This document shows, in pieces, positions 1 through 12,239 of a DNA stretch of 57,347 nucleotides (positions are counted from its first letter, which is position 1; each line of letters starts with the position of its first letter). A program made the position numbers and the translations under genes. This DNA is from Polytrichum commune (Eukaryota > Streptophyta > Polytrichopsida > Polytrichales > Polytrichaceae): positions 44,107,180 through 44,164,526 of the forward strand of contig OX485808.1 in NCBI GenBank assembly GCA_950295325.1. Direction: 5' to 3'. A model generated the notes under the pieces. It worked only from the letters and a program-made list of their open reading frames with translations, was not told the origin of the DNA and did no database searches.

Positions 1-426
1 GGAAAGGGAAACGTCTATCTTCCCCATACAGACTGCTCAAATGCTGAAATATCGCCACCTCGGAGATCCGGATTGAGTGTCGAGGGCAAAAGTCCTGTGC
101 AGCAGCAAGAAGGAAGCAGGTTGAATCAACTTAAGGATCATGAAGGTTGCGATGCGCGCTTGTTAGTGACCCTTCTGGTGTCGATGTTGTTTCTTCTCGT
201 CGGTCGTGTTCCTGCTATTTTGGCAACAACAGTTACCCTTCTGATCTTCTCCCATTTTGACAAAGCAAGGAATAGCAGGGGTGTAAGGCGTGAACGTGAC
301 AGCTCAAGGCGAGCTCTGGAAGCTTCGAGGAAACTACGGAAGAGTCAGAGTGTCTTGAGCCCGCACTCAGGAGGAAGCTCATGTAGCCCCCGCTATTGGA
401 GCCCTCGCAGCAGGCTTGTGGGTTAA
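1..426 (+). CDS. 3' terminal exon of a membrane-anchored plant protein (partial)
   Basis: The reading frame is open from the first base of the window to a TAA at 424-426, so this is the last exon of a gene that begins to the left; any start codon inside it is not needed. About 141 residues are visible. The first half is polar and low in complexity. A strongly hydrophobic stretch follows (LLVTLLVSMLFLLVGRVPAI, then ATTVTLLIF), consistent with one or two membrane helices. After it comes a basic, Ser/Arg-rich tail. A Gly-Arg-x-x-Ala break inside the hydrophobic segment followed by a short basic C-terminus resembles small plant membrane proteins of unknown function, but I cannot name the family. 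The function is unknown. The exon has no internal stops and a plant-like composition, so I regard it as real coding sequence. Confidence 0.55.
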   Translation, partial: GKGNVYLPHTDCSNAEISPPRRSGLSVEGKSPVQQQEGSRLNQLKDHEGCDARLLVTLLVSMLFLLVGRVPAILATTVTLLIFSHFDKARNSRGVRRERDSSRRALEASRKLRKSQSVLSPHSGGSSCSPRYWSPRSRLVG

Positions 427-494
427 TGTCTCAATTGAGCTTCGAAGGGAGATCAATATGGAGTGTGGAGGCAAGATGTCGCAGAACTAACATA

Positions 495-1032
495 CGTTTT
501 GGAAAAGGTGAACGGTGATGGCGCATGGGTGGTGACACAGTCGCCATTCCAAAGTTCTAAATCGGTTGGCTGCCGGCGGTGGCATGGTGAGTGGTTGGTG
601 CGGAGATGGCCCAAGGCATCAGTTCATATCTACTATGCATTTTGAAACTTTGGAACGGTGGCGCAAACTGCTTGCGAGGGCAGGCGGCCGGCGGGGTTCG
701 AAGGTCACATGTTGAGTGGACGGTTAAAATTTAACCTAGGCCGGAATGGCTTTGGTTTTTCTGATATTCTTTTTTTGATATTCAATGTATAGTTTGGAGA
801 GGGTGAACAACGATCACGCATGGATGATGATGTCGCCATCCCAAAATAGTTGGGCGTCACCGGTGGCATGTAGAGCGGACGGTACGAGGATGGCCCAGAC
901 ATTACATTCACATGTACTACACTATTTGGAACTCGGGAACGGCGAGGGCATCGACAGATATCACTTCCGAGGGCAGGCGGACAGTGGGGGTTCAATGGCT
1001 CCATGTTGAGCGGACGTTGCAGAGTTAACCTG
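495..1032 (+). repeat. Diverged tandem duplication of about 300 bp
   Basis: Two similar units lie head to tail downstream of the exon, at about 495-735 and 792-1032, offset by about 297 bp. Shared landmarks in order are GGTGAAC, GCATGG, a GTCGCCAT(T/C)CCAAA block, GAGGGCAGGCGG, a GTTGAG(T/C)GGACG block and TTAACCT. Short open frames in both units do not match each other over their length, so I do not call a gene. The units may be 3'UTR or spacer of the left-edge gene. Confidence 0.6.
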
Positions 1033-2319
1033 GACCAGGGTGGGACGGCATGGGCTTAAAGTAATGCTTGTACAAACGTGGCTTACGAGGCCATAGCATA
1101 TTTACAAAGACGTCTTCTTCAGAACCAATTCTGAAAGGTGTGGGATCAAGTGTGAAGAGGAGGGAACGTAGGGTTCTTGTATGCATCGCACTGTTTCCTT
1201 CATGCAAAGTAGAGAGGGAGGAGGTCATTTCACAGGATCCCTATAAAGTATCTATTCATAGAAACTACAGCGGCACTTGCGGATTCAATGTAGGCAGTGT
1301 GTTTAGAAGAGTGTTTTTGTGCTGTTTTGGAGAAGATCGGACATAGAATCTCCTCACATGTTCGATTAAAGAGAAATCTCATGCCGGCTTACAGGTAAAA
1401 ACAGTAGCTGGGTTTTGAAGCGGTGATAGTGTAAAGGATAGATAATTTTTGTACATTATTAGAGTCTTTTTTCTGTGAAGATGCAGCATCTCTGCTAAAA
1501 AGCAGTGACGCTGTCGTGCACAAGCATTTCAAGCAATGTACGGCATTCCGATGGAGATTCTCCAATTTTATTTCATCAAATTTTCTCATCATTCACTTCT
1601 TGAATTTTATCTGCCGCTTTTTGAAATAAATTGTTTTTCCCTACCATATTCTGGGGTTTGAGATGGAGGGTTTGAGATGTCGAAGCAGAGCCAGATGCAT
1701 TCTCCCAAAACCTGCACCATATAATCTATCTTTTTGTTTTCATCGATTCTGCTTGGCTTTAGCTTTCTTTTAGTTTCAAATTCCAGTACCATATATCATA
1801 TATCATATATCATAGCATCATCGTGTCATGATTTGTGCATATTGCTAGATTTCGTCAACCCAGGAACCGAGTCCACATTTGTCCCTTGTATGTAGGCTTA
1901 ATTTACCTGAGATATTGGATTTGACAGTACACATCTGCAACTTGTTGAATCAGTTTTAAAGTGGGCATTCAAGCACAAGTTCTTAGATATCTGGATCAAA
2001 GTGTCTTGAAGTATGATTTTTTTCTGTCCTGCAACTCTGGCAATCGTCCACTTTGTGTTTCTGTGGATTGTCAGAAGACCACAACTTGTATTGTTTAAGC
2101 CATTCAGTGACAGCCAATCTTCTAATTGTTTTCTCCACGATTTCTGTGTCAGGCTAAGATTGTTTGATGCAAACGGGTGTGACAACCTTGATATAAGGTA
2201 GCTTATAAGTTAGCACATGCTCTGCCACTTCAAAGTTGCACTGAAGTGCTCTTGACTGAGGAGATATTTTTGCATGAACTTATAGAAGTCATCATCTAAT
2301 TGTCATCACTGTCCTCGTG
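1033..2319. other. Spacer, no gene seen
   Basis: This stretch is AT-rich sequence with only short open frames on both strands. There is a small ATATATC-type run near 1792-1815. I see no splice-bounded coding exon and no structured RNA. Confidence 0.5.
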
Positions 2320-2530
2320 GAAATTCCACCCAGTCTCGGGAGGATTTTGAACATAACTGGTCGAGATCCAAGTTTTTCTAAGTCCAACTGGTAACATGTT
2401 GACATCTTCCGGTTTTCTTTCTTAATTTGAGGTATATTTCATAAATTCCTCTAAAAAGGTTGGTAATTTTCTCAAAGTCATGAACTTCGACTGGTTATTT
2501 CTCAAACTCAACTGGTTCATTTGTACCACT
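2320..2530 (+). repeat. Dispersed repeat, copy 1 (partner at 54345-54525)
   Basis: The tract shares ordered blocks with 54345-54525: GTCGAGATCC / GTCAAGATCC, AAGTCCAACTGGT, a GGTATATT(T/C)CATA block, GGTAATTTTC, and CTCAAACTCAAC(T/C)GGT. Identity is moderate. It lies directly left of the MITE at 2554. The class is unknown. Confidence 0.6.
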
Positions 2531-2553
2531 GTTCATTGATTCCACCTTACTTA

Positions 2554-3076
2554 TGCCCCCTCTTCCCACCTGACTTTAGCTAATCACCAAAGTATTTCCT
2601 AAAAACTGGGTAAAGCTCCATCGGTTATAGCGGAGGCATCCGACTATCCCAATGCACCTACAAGAACTTGCTCCGGAGATTTTTAAGTAGTTCTAGTTAA
2701 GTAGCTTTCACACATGTTCATTGTTTTATCTATCAAGCAATGACATGTTGGGTAGTTTTTGTCCCATCCCCAAATGCCTTACTACTCACCTATCTTACCA
2801 TCGATTTTTGTTAATGGAACTCCTCGTGCCCTCATAGCTAAGACTAAGAAGCAACCAATCACAAGGGTAGGAGGCGACACTTTTAAAGCTCCTATATTCT
2901 TGCCTCATGTTTAGGTACCGATTGGAGGGTCGGTGGTTGAAGCTAAAAACCTCCATTTTAAAGCCATGCCACATCATTTCCCAAATAGTCTTTGCACTAG
3001 ATAATGTCGATGGTGTGAAGGCCGGTTTGTTCGAACCAACTTTTAGTCTTAGCTAAAGTCAGGTGGGAAGGGGGCA
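2554..3076. mobile_element. Tourist-like (PIF/Harbinger-type) MITE, copy 1
   Basis: This is a 523-bp element with terminal inverted repeats that start TGCCCCCT and contain CCCACCTGACTTTAGC on the left. The right end reads GCTAAAGTCAGGTGGGAAG followed by GGGGCA. It is flanked on both sides by the trinucleotide TTA (2551-2553 and 3077-3079), the TWA target duplication expected for PIF/Harbinger-derived Tourist elements. There is no transposase gene inside. A second full-length copy lies at 46875-47395 in the same orientation and matches along nearly its whole length, which confirms the boundaries. Confidence 0.88.
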
Positions 3077-3459
3077 TTACTTACCGTAACATAAGTTAAG
3101 GTAGATGGGTATGAAATGGCTACTTTTCCCGACTAGTTCACTTCTCTTAATTAGGATATGAAACACGCGGTTAGTTTGAGATGGTTAGCAAATCCAAGTT
3201 GAGACCATAGTCACTTTCGTCATGATTTTTGGAGCTCATATGAATATCTTATTCAACATCAAGGTGAAGATTTTTGTACTCATTAAATGGTCATATAGAT
3301 CTCCCCATTTATGTTGACTATTTGAGCCTAGTATGGTTATCATAATTTGATCACACAATCCAATCTCTTTTGAACACATGTCTTTTTGGTTTCCGTTCTA
3401 GGGTCACACCAAAACATATACCACTCATATGTAGGTGTCTGATTAAGATGAGTAGCCGA

Positions 3460-3980
3460 ATTAGACACCTCTACCTCAAGCAAGGCTATGACCATTGAAG
3501 TCTAAAACCTCTCATTGGTGGGAACTGTTGGAATTTTCCTAGTTCATTTTATACTAGAGTTGAGGGCCTCAGAGACCAAGGAAGTTTGAATGGATGGAAA
3601 GCCTACATGGAATCCTACATGGTAGGCAATCAACAATGTTTCATGGTATGTCGATATTTTGTGTCAAGCCCACCTCAAAGGGGTGGGTCTAGCACAAAAT
3701 TGGGAGACCATGGACCATGACATTTCAAAATCTCGCAATTTCTTTATTTATCTCAACTTATTGAATAGAAGAGCCTACATGAATAGAGTAGTAATGTGAT
3801 AGCATTTTTTGGTTGAGGATTTGGTCACGGATATCTTTCTGCTATCCTTGAAGGCCCGTAACCACACAAACTTCAATTTCAATTATACATGGTACAACCT
3901 TTGGATGAGTTACTTGGGCCCTCACAATTATAGGGTCACAACCCTCAGACAGACATAGTGTAAAGTGGCCTTTACTTGGA
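3460..3980. mobile_element. Decayed relative of the GGGCCACTTCACACA Tourist family
   Basis: Internal blocks match the better-preserved copies at 5429, 24007 and 25962: CTATGACCATTG, CTCTCATTGG, AGTTCATTTTATACTAGAG, a 'TGTGTCAAGCCCACCTC' tract, GGGTCACAACC, and GTGTAAAGTGGCC at the right end near 3960-3972. The termini are too eroded to place exactly and I see no clear target duplication. Confidence 0.5.
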
Positions 3981-4569
3981 AAAGAGATTGCATTGATCAT
4001 GGGATGCAACTTCTCAAGTCACATAAAACGCTTTAGGTTTTGAATTTCTTGAGAAAATTTGGATCTAGTTTGGCTTTGAAAGATTAGCAAATGTGAGATG
4101 GATGATCCTAAAATAATGTGAAAATTGTCTCCTGCCCATCTGACAATAAACTCCACTAAGGTAAGCGGGCCTCATTTGGTTACTTATCTTAGTCAGATGC
4201 CTATAATTGAGTGGTGGGTGTTTAGGTATGGATCCAAGAATGGACATCAAAAAGACATGTGTTCAATAGAGATTGGACCACATGTTCAAACAACACGAAC
4301 ATGTTGTTGTTTTAACTAGGTTAGTAATAAAAACAATTCACAAGTTGTGAACTTGTCAAAAGTCAATATAATTAGGAGACCTAAGTGACCTTCTTATGGC
4401 TCATTGTCAATGAATTTTGATCATTCTTAACAATTTAAAATTAGCTCCATAGCTTTTTGGCATTGATCAATACATGCCTTTCATCGTAACAATCATGTTA
4501 CAATTTCTTTTCTAGTCTACATTGAACTGTCTATAAGACACACGCAATAAATTAACTTTCAAGTATATT

Positions 4570-4800
4570 TGGGCAAACCACTTGTCCAAAAATAATAACG
4601 GCGTGCACTTGTGGGGACAAAAACATCAAACGACAACAACAAAAACAACAACATATTAATCACAACTTCGAATATTTGTATTCCATGTTTGCCAACCACC
4701 ATATCTGTGTAGTTTTTTGCAATCTAGTGTACATCATATTGGCAGTTGAATTGTCTATCACTCATGCATAAATCCAAATATACTTAAGTCCTAGTTGATA
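4570..4800 (-). repeat. Dispersed repeat, inverted partner of 19880-20080
   Basis: Read in reverse complement, this tract follows 19880-20080: a TAAGTATATTTGGA block, the CCAA(C/T)ATGATGTACACTAG block, ACTACACA, GATGGTTGGC and GGAATACAAA. It is probably a transposon fragment of unknown class. Confidence 0.55.
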
Positions 4801-4831
4801 TAAACTCATCAATTGTAAATGAATGGAACCC

Positions 4832-4858
4832 AAGAAAGAAAGAAAGAAAGAAAGAAAG
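4832..4858 (+). repeat. (GAAA)n microsatellite
   Basis: A run of about six GAAA units in AT-rich spacer. Confidence 0.9.
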
Positions 4859-5428
4859 GCTCTTTATAATTTAGATTGAGGGTCGATCATTCCAACAAAA
4901 TTCCACTAAACTGATGTGAAATCTTTGATGTTATTCCGATGTTGAAATGTCTAAAGTTGAAACATTTCAAATTATAGAGTAGTTCATTGTGTTTTCACCT
5001 TCCAAATGGATGAATTTACGCTGACACTGTGAAGCTCCTAGCGCACACACATCACATAAGTTAGATACTCTGTAGACTGTCAGTTACGTCACGATCAAAG
5101 CTTCCACGGCCATGGAAATGAAATCATTTCTGTTGATTCAAATGATGAAAATCATGGCACGAGTAAGAATCAACTCCACCATGTTCCAGTTCCAACAGAT
5201 TAGGAGTTTGGGGGTTTCTCCAACTCCCAAAAGTTGTACTCCACAAAGAATGAAATCTAAACTTCAAGTACATCTCGTCACCCTAGATGATTAAGTTGCA
5301 AAGGCCGTAATAGATTTGGAACAAGATCTGCATCAGAAAAGTCAGTTAAAGTATGTGAAGCGTGAAACTAACACACATTATACAAGTGGTCAGCATATTC
5401 TAAAATGGAGCATGTCTTTTTCATTTTA

Positions 5429-6226
5429 GGGCCACTTCACACACAAGGCTGAAGGCCCATGACCATGGCAATGTAAGAGCTCTCATTGGTCGAAAAGGCA
5501 GAGACCATCCAAGTTCACTTCACACTAAGAGGTGGGCATGACGCAAATTCCAGAAGACCGTGACTTTTTTTTAATATTTTTTCCAACGTGACAGATTTTA
5601 GGACAAATTATAGGGAATATTCTAGAATAGATTCTAAGACAAACAAACATCACCAAGTAATTCTCTTAAGTTGATAGAGTTTGAGACATATTATATTAAA
5701 CCAACTCCTCCCCTCTTTTTGCGCCAACAAAATATGCAATGGTCCCGCAACATGGTTCATTCTCACTTCACACTACTGTAACACCATAGCATGTTCATCA
5801 CCTGGCGAACGAATATTTATTTATTTTGAAAAAATAAGGTTCGTTTGCTAAAAATATATTTTTTGAAATTCGTTCTTCTATTTTGAGGAAAAATAATAAT
5901 TCGTCCTGGAACATAGTAGATGTACCGGGATGACAACTTAAATTGATTTTTTCAACAGAGTCTGCTTCACCCAACTTTCTGGATTTTCGTTCTTTTCATA
6001 ATATAATTTTCCATAATTTCGTTCTTCATGGCCTGGAATTTTTGATTTTTTTCGTTTTTTTTTTGGAATTATTTAAGAACGAACCTGCTATGGTGTTACG
6101 GTATGCTTGAGGGCTCATGACTACATAAAACGGCTTTCCCAACACCCATGGTACGGCCTTTGGATGTGAGTCAAGGGTCCTCACCATTACAAGGTCACGG
6201 CTCTTGGCTCATGTGTGAAGTGGCCC
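5429..6226. mobile_element. Tourist-like MITE with a nested insertion
   Basis: The left end is GGGCCACTTCACACA and the right end is its near inverse (TGTGTGAAGTGGCCC). TTA lies immediately outside both ends (5426-5428 and 6227-6229), a Tourist-type target duplication. The element is interrupted at 5776-6101 by a second inverted-repeat element. Related copies lie at 24007-24588 and 25962-26325. There is no coding capacity. Confidence 0.82.
5776..6101. mobile_element. Nested 326-bp foldback/MITE, TA target site
   Basis: Terminal inverted repeats read CTGTAACACCATAGCA on the left and TGCTATGGTGTTACGG on the right, followed inward by related GTTC / GAAC blocks. It is flanked by TA on each side (5774-5775 and 6102-6103). 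Comparison with the uninterrupted sister MITE at 24007-24588 shows that this segment is absent there. The interior is T-rich and non-coding. TA duplication suggests a Tc1/mariner-type origin, but the ends are not the classic Stowaway ends. Confidence 0.7.
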
Positions 6227-6229
6227 TTA

Positions 6230-9200
6230 GATTGCATAAGAGCATGTTCATATGTTATCAATACATAGTTGGCAATGGGACAGTGTTGGGTTTAGCCTGT
6301 GAGTTGGGCTCACAGGTCAAGCCTCATCGCTACTGAATCATTGGCGGGGGCAAGAAAGCCCTCCCGGACCATAATAGCTTGGGTATATTATAGCGCAACT
6401 TTCAACTCTTCCCACAAGAGTATTAACTATCAATACCGAACAATCTTTGATCAAATAAATTCTTAGATTCAATCATTTCTATATGAAGTCCTATGTATTA
6501 TAAGATAATAGTTTTGATCATGAGACCCACAGTTTATGAAGTTCATACAGAGTGAACATGTGGAACATATAATGAGACTCTCCCCTCTAAAAAATTGTTA
6601 CTTGATTTAGCACCCATTTGTGTTAACATTTGGTGTACAACGTGTGATCGTGCTCCATCTAAAAGTGGCGTTGGTGACCATTCAAGTAAGAAAAGTGTCC
6701 AAATTAGGCTCACTTACCTTAATGATATTCTCTTGACCTAACATGGGAGGACGAATCATACTTTCTTTGTGCAAACTTAAGGGCCCTTTTACACCAACAA
6801 CTTGGGCTGAGAACTCAAACCCTGCAATTTTGGAGAGTATGATGCTTGGATATGACAAGTTTTTGTCCAAAGATCAAACCATTGATTGGTTGACCAAACC
6901 TCGAGCTCTCAATAGTTAAAGCAAGTGTAAAGTGGCCATGCTCATATTGAGATATTAAGAAGGGAATGATATTAAACAAGGAAATCGTAGAACTGTGAGG
7001 CTTTGTCCTTTATTATGAAAGACTACAACTGTAGCTGTCCATTTTGCTCATGCCAATCCATGGCTATTTACTATACCTATAACCAAACCTTTCTCGGATT
7101 TTGTGCACCTTCTTCTCAAATGCAGGTCAAGGACTGAAGCTACTCATTTCTCACCCAAAATTTTTAAAATAAATAATTAACAACTACCAAAATAATTATA
7201 TTTAACTATATTTTTTTCAATACATTTTAGGGAGCAACTATAGTTAACTAGATAGTTATATAACTATAGTCAACATTCACATTAAATAAACTAGACCAAA
7301 AATAACAAGAACAAGTAATGTGCAAGTGTGAACACAAAGTGGTTAGGAAATTTACTCTTGAAACAGAGAAGTTGATGCATGACAAAACGAAGCATGACTA
7401 GAAGCCCATTGGCTTGGGCCCACATAATGGGAGTTTGAACTCTCATTATTTTCAAGCAATCTTCATGAGGTAGGTTAGGATGTTGACCAGAAACTTCTCA
7501 TGCACACTCCACATGGGATCCGTCAATGTGCCATCTAATAGGTTGCTCACACATGCAGAACATCGGATGTTCTCGGTCATCCGATGTTTCGAAAAGTAGA
7601 CTCACATGTGCAAATGCAAAAAGTTATTGAGACGTCGAACGTTCCGGTAAAGTATTATAGTAGAAAGTCATGATTCATACATGAGGATTAAAAAAAACAA
7701 TAAATTTGTCACCAATTGCAAGCCAAGATTTGTGACGAGGAAGGTAACTTGGTCTTTTCTCTTATTGTGTATGAGAGTTGTCAAACAATTTTAAAATGTT
7801 CAACAACTATGTAGAAATCCAAAAGCGGTTGTTGAATGTTCTCGGTTGTCCGATGTTAAAGTGCACAAAAAGGCGGGCCCCCAACTTGCGAGGGGTCCTT
7901 GACATTTTAAAACATTGGATGTTCAATGTGTGCTAGCAGGCTATAATAAGTGTTGTAAGCCCACTTAAAAGTTGAATTTCTCAAGTTGGAGCTCAAGTGT
8001 AAAGTGAACAAATGAGGTTCCCTGCCATATGAGAAGGCTCCCTCTTTCAAGTTCACGATCTTTGAGCTCTCAACATCTCTAGTGTAAAGAGGGTTGATAT
8101 ATGTATAAGGTAAGGCCTAAGGGGAAGGCTTTCCATAATTGAAGGGCCATGACCCAAGGGCAAATTGGGCCCTCCATTTCCGAAAGGCACATTCTATAGG
8201 GCCTTGCCGTGCTTAAAACCCAATATCAGATTTTGAACCAATGCATTCTAAGCCTATGTAATGTCCCGGTATGTCCCGCCTCTCACTTAGCATGAATGTT
8301 GGGAATGAATCTTTAGCTTAACACATTGAATTTTGGCAAAATATTTACGTACGAGGTTGTATATTCAACAACAAACCTTTCAATCATTGTCAAACTATAT
8401 CAATAGAGGTTTTTGAAAGAAAGAATATGTTCAAATTTGATAAAAAAAATTGTGAGATATTGATGTTTAATTCCTTACAAGGTAAACAAATGTTAATTGG
8501 ACATTTTTATGAGCTTTGTGTTTTCTTTTGGTTTTATTCAAGCACTTGACAAAATGTGTTTTGGATACTTGCAAATGAAGGTAGAGAACACAAAAAAAAA
8601 TCAGTGACCCAAAAACAAAAAAAACACAAAAAAAATCATTTTTTTCATTAATTTACTAAAAACAATTCCCTTGCTCATTGCACGGCCATGTAGCACCCCC
8701 CTCCCCCCACTCCAATGCCACCTCACTCAAATTTGAACTTGACATTTCCATTGCAAGTAAAAAAAATTGAGTTCAATTGAGATGGCCAAAATTATCCATA
8801 TAGTAGTTGATGAACCAATTAGCATGTCTATTAAAACAATATAGCTCAATCTTCCTAACTACACTCTCACACAATGCATAATCCTACGTGGATTGCATTT
8901 TGGATAGTATGTTTCTATAATAACTTGTGGAAGCCCCCCACCCTTTCTTGTAGTGACACTAACCCACATATTCAATACCCACCAACCCCACACAACAAAT
9001 ACCAAATACAACCACTAGATATGAGAGTGCCCCTAACTCTCATTGCACCCCGGCTCTCATTGTTCCCAAAAATGACCACCTCCGACATGAGGGAATAGGC
9101 CTTATACCTCAACCATGCTCCATAACCATGTTTCAATATCCATTTGAGCTTGTAGCTTTGATCAAGTGAGAGGTCTCTCTCTCTCAATGCCATGTCATTA

Positions 9201-9990
9201 AAACATTTGATGGTAAACCCTTACATTAATTTACCTACCAATTGTCGTCTTTATAAATAAACGACTATATGCTCAAGAAATCCTAAATGTACATGCATGG
9301 AAAGTGGTCATACTTACCATGATGAAAAGGTAACAAGGATGTAGATGAATGGAGCAAAACAACCATAGTTACAGCTGTGACCCACGTCTCTAACCCATGG
9401 TAAAAATAGGGTTTGAAAAACTTACCATAGGTAAGAACTCCAATATAAACCCCTAACCCTAAAGGGAGCTTCCTTTTTTTACCATTCACGCAAGTGTGAG
9501 GTGGGGTTAGCTTTGTGTATACTCACTGGAGTAGTAGATACGTGTTAAAAGTGAGAGAAATTAGGGCTAGTTACCAAGAGGAGTATTCTATTGGAGAAAC
9601 CCAATCATGGCCAAGGAACATGTTTGAACACCCATATGTCATATGTCTTCAGCCCATGTAATCCCCACTTGGAGTAGACAATTGGAGTGGCCCACACTCA
9701 TCATTTCCACATTGATTTTCCACCTACACTAATAAGACTATTTCGTGTATCATTTTATTGTTTTAATTTTTATAGAAAAAAGTGAAAGCCTTCTTTCATT
9801 ACATTTTCATAAAGTGGGTCTTCTGTATGCAAAATTTCATATAAATAAAAGAAAAAATTAATCCGAAACAAGCTTCAGATCATCCAAAAGCAAAAGTGAA
9901 TAGTGTTCTTAAGGTTCTAGCTAGTCAATTTTTACTTTTTCTAATAGTCATTTTACTTTTGTCAATATTTATTTTACTTTTTCCAATACT
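6230..9990. other. AT-rich spacer, no gene seen
   Basis: There is no convincing coding exon here. It holds more fragments reminiscent of the Tourist-like families (for example GTGTAAAGTGGCC near 6930 and GTGTAAAGTGAAC near 7993) and a short CCCTAACCCTAAAG telomere-like block near 9440-9460. Short open frames such as that at 8874-9098 have no recognisable content. Confidence 0.45.
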
Positions 9991-10021
9991 TTACTTTTGA
10001 ATATTGGGATATATATATATC

Positions 10022-10028
10022 TATAAAT
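10022..10028 (+). promoter_or_regulatory. Possible TATA box of the FRO-type gene
   Basis: TATAAAT lies about 110 bp upstream of the presumed FRO start codon at 10137, at the edge of a TA/TG microsatellite. The position is reasonable for a plant core promoter, but the surrounding (TA)n run makes chance occurrence easy. Confidence 0.4.
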
Positions 10029-10136
10029 GTGTGTGTGTATTTTCAAATGTCCTTTTAAATTTCCAAGCTCATGCTATCGTTTCACAAAACACTCAAGGTA
10101 AAAAAATATAAAAAACAAAGAGATCAGTGAGTCAAG

Positions 10137-10485
10137 ATGGCAGTTGCAATAAATCCAAACATCATGAGAATGATGATGAAACTTGTGCTTTCCACTTTGA
10201 TGTTCGCAATATCCATGTATTTGATAATCTGGTGGTTCTTCACTCCCACAATGCTTGGTTGGAGAATCGAAACGTTTGTAACACAACACACACAAAAATT
10301 CGGCGACATGGTCGGAGTTTACATGTTATACACGTGCCCTATTATAATTCTCGCACTTCTTGGGCCATTGCATTTACATCTCACGAAGAAATCTCCGCCA
10401 TCACTAAAAGCCAAAAAGAGCAGCAGTGATAAATTTTTTACTCGAGCTTCTCGCATGTGGAGAATGTTGTGGACACGGCCGGTGT
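10137..10485 (+). pseudogene. Ferric reductase oxidase (FRO-like), 5' segment
   Basis: This is the N-terminal part (116 codons plus one base) of a plant FRO-type ferric-chelate reductase, a membrane flavocytochrome that passes electrons from NAD(P)H through FAD and haem to Fe(III). It starts at ATG 10137 and contains a first membrane helix (MKLVLSTLMFAISMYLIIWW) and a second hydrophobic segment (YMLYTCPIIILALLGPLHLH). A basic Ser/Lys stretch and a WRMLWTRPV segment typical of the region before the ferric reductase domain follow. The frame stops matching at 10485, where an LTR retrotransposon begins. Removing the element and one copy of its GGTGT duplication restores the same frame at 17167. 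No intron is seen in the whole gene, whereas the plant FRO genes I know have introns, so a retrocopy is possible. Confidence 0.85.
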
Positions 10486-11460
10486 TGTCGCGCACCTCTC
10501 CATGAGGAGTGCCCGAAACACCATGGGCACAAGGGGGACCCCGGAGTGACACCCGGGACTTGTGGCGCCGTTGGTGAGAGGGCCCAAGTGATCCTAGTGT
10601 GGGTGAGGGCCCCGGGCGTTGGGAACGCCTCCCCACCCACAAAGACTAGGAGGCATGAGGGTAAGGCCATGAGCTATGCGTAGCTCATGGCGTGGTGATT
10701 CTAGAATGCTCAAGATCACCTCAAGCGGAGGTGGGAGCTAGGAGTTATGGCCATTTGAGTGGGGCGCTGTCCCGGGACAGCGCCCTGGTACAGCAGTGCC
10801 TGGGAGTGATTCCCGGGACTGCCAAGGTTCAAACAGGCATAACTTCCTCAAGACTTGCCCGAATGGGGCAAGCGAGGAGTCCATCGGCATCTACGTGAAG
10901 CGTAGATGAGGATGGAGTGGTTGGTTGTTATGATCAGACATCATACAAGGAAGTTATGATGGTCTGAAGCTGCTGGGGGGGTTCTAGGCCCAGCAGCTAA
11001 GGGAAAATGTCCACTTGGCCCCAACTCTTGGTAGAGAGACAAGAGGTTGGTTGGCGGTGGGGTAGGGGCTCCGTGTAGAGTCCTAGAGGCTTATATGGGT
11101 GAGGTGGTGTGGCCTCACCCACCCGAGGCCGAACGGCAAGGCCTCCATGGGCATTGGCCCATTGTGAGGCCATAGTTGCCTAGTATGGTTCGGGTTGTTG
11201 TAGTGTTGCTCCGGCAACGCGATGATCAACATAGGATTGGACTTCCATGGATGGAAGTCCACATTGGGGAAATGGGTTACCGATTAAGGGGTGAGTCCCG
11301 AAAGCAAAGTAGGAGGGTTGGTTCCCTCCTATGAACTATTGGTCCGGGGTAAGAGGAGCTATCCATTGGCATGGCGGAATGCGAATGGTTAGCGCTCGTA
11401 ACCTTTGCTAGAATTGAAAATTGGCAAGATTGTCAAGGGGGGCTAGCAAGGGTTGCGACA
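10486..11460 (+). repeat. 5' LTR
   Basis: 975 bp, TGTCGC...GCGACA, apparently identical to 16187-17161 by eye. The LTR is relatively GC-rich and carries short internal inverted repeats such as GCGCTGTCCCGGGACAGCGC. Open frames within it occur identically in both LTRs and are not genes. Confidence 0.95.
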
Positions 11461-11739
11461 GCCTATGTGCGCTATTCAAACGCACAAATGAAGGATACAC
11501 CTAAAACGGACGAGCTTTCTAAGAAATGCATCCTTTTAGGTGGGGTTTTAAAAGCGGGTGGTGGATGCCTTGTTTAAGTCCCCAAGGCTTCTTGAGGACA
11601 CGGTGGGGACCATCAAGTTTGCAAGAGCATTGAAGCCAATGGTCCCAAAGAGAAGTTCGACGGCGCATCACCACAAGTGGTTTTAGCCAAAGTAGGTCCC
11701 AAAGAAATGAGTGCAAATTGTTTGGTCCATTTTACTTAG

Positions 11740-12065
11740 GCAAAACATGTTGGTGCTGCGGACGGAATGTTGAAAGGTGGATTTATGCTTCCAAAGCAAA
11801 TCATACTTGTGCCACGGACGGAATGTTGGGAGGTGGGTTTGTCCTACCAAGGCAATTCATGTTCGTGCCGCGGACGGAGTGTGGGAAGGTGGCTTTGTGC
11901 TACCAAGGCAAAACATGTTTGTTTTGCGGACAAATTATTAGAAATTGGTTTTGTGGCACCAAACCAATTTGTCCCGCGGACGAAATGTTTAAAGTTGGCT
12001 TTGCGGACCAAGCCAAGCCAAGTTGCCGAGGACCAAATGTTGGACGATGGCTTTGTGGCCAAGGC
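11740..12065 (+). repeat. 56-bp tandem repeat inside the retrotransposon
   Basis: About six imperfect copies, with starts near 11740, 11796, 11852, 11908, 11962 and 12013. Each carries a GCAAA(A/T)CAT-like start, a GCGGACG(G/A)A core, and a GGTGG.TTTGTGC.ACCAA tail. The array occupies the position where gag-region sequence would be expected and has no intact gag frame. Confidence 0.8.
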
Positions 12066-12239
12066 TAGTAGCCTTAAGCCGAGGCCAAGTATTTTGTACC
12101 TTGAGGCTCAAATGAATGGGAGGCTTGTCTCATGGGTTGACAAAGAGTTAAGGCATTCTTTCATGACCCCAAAGCTCACAAGGGAGTTGGGGTTTGCCGA
12201 TTGGTAGAGTGGTGAAGCCCACCAAGGTGTGGTTTGGAA

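Noticed and set aside
10426-10898. Paired open frames present twice (10426-10898 and 16154-16599)
   Set aside because: They lie within or overlap the two identical LTRs and have no gene-like content.
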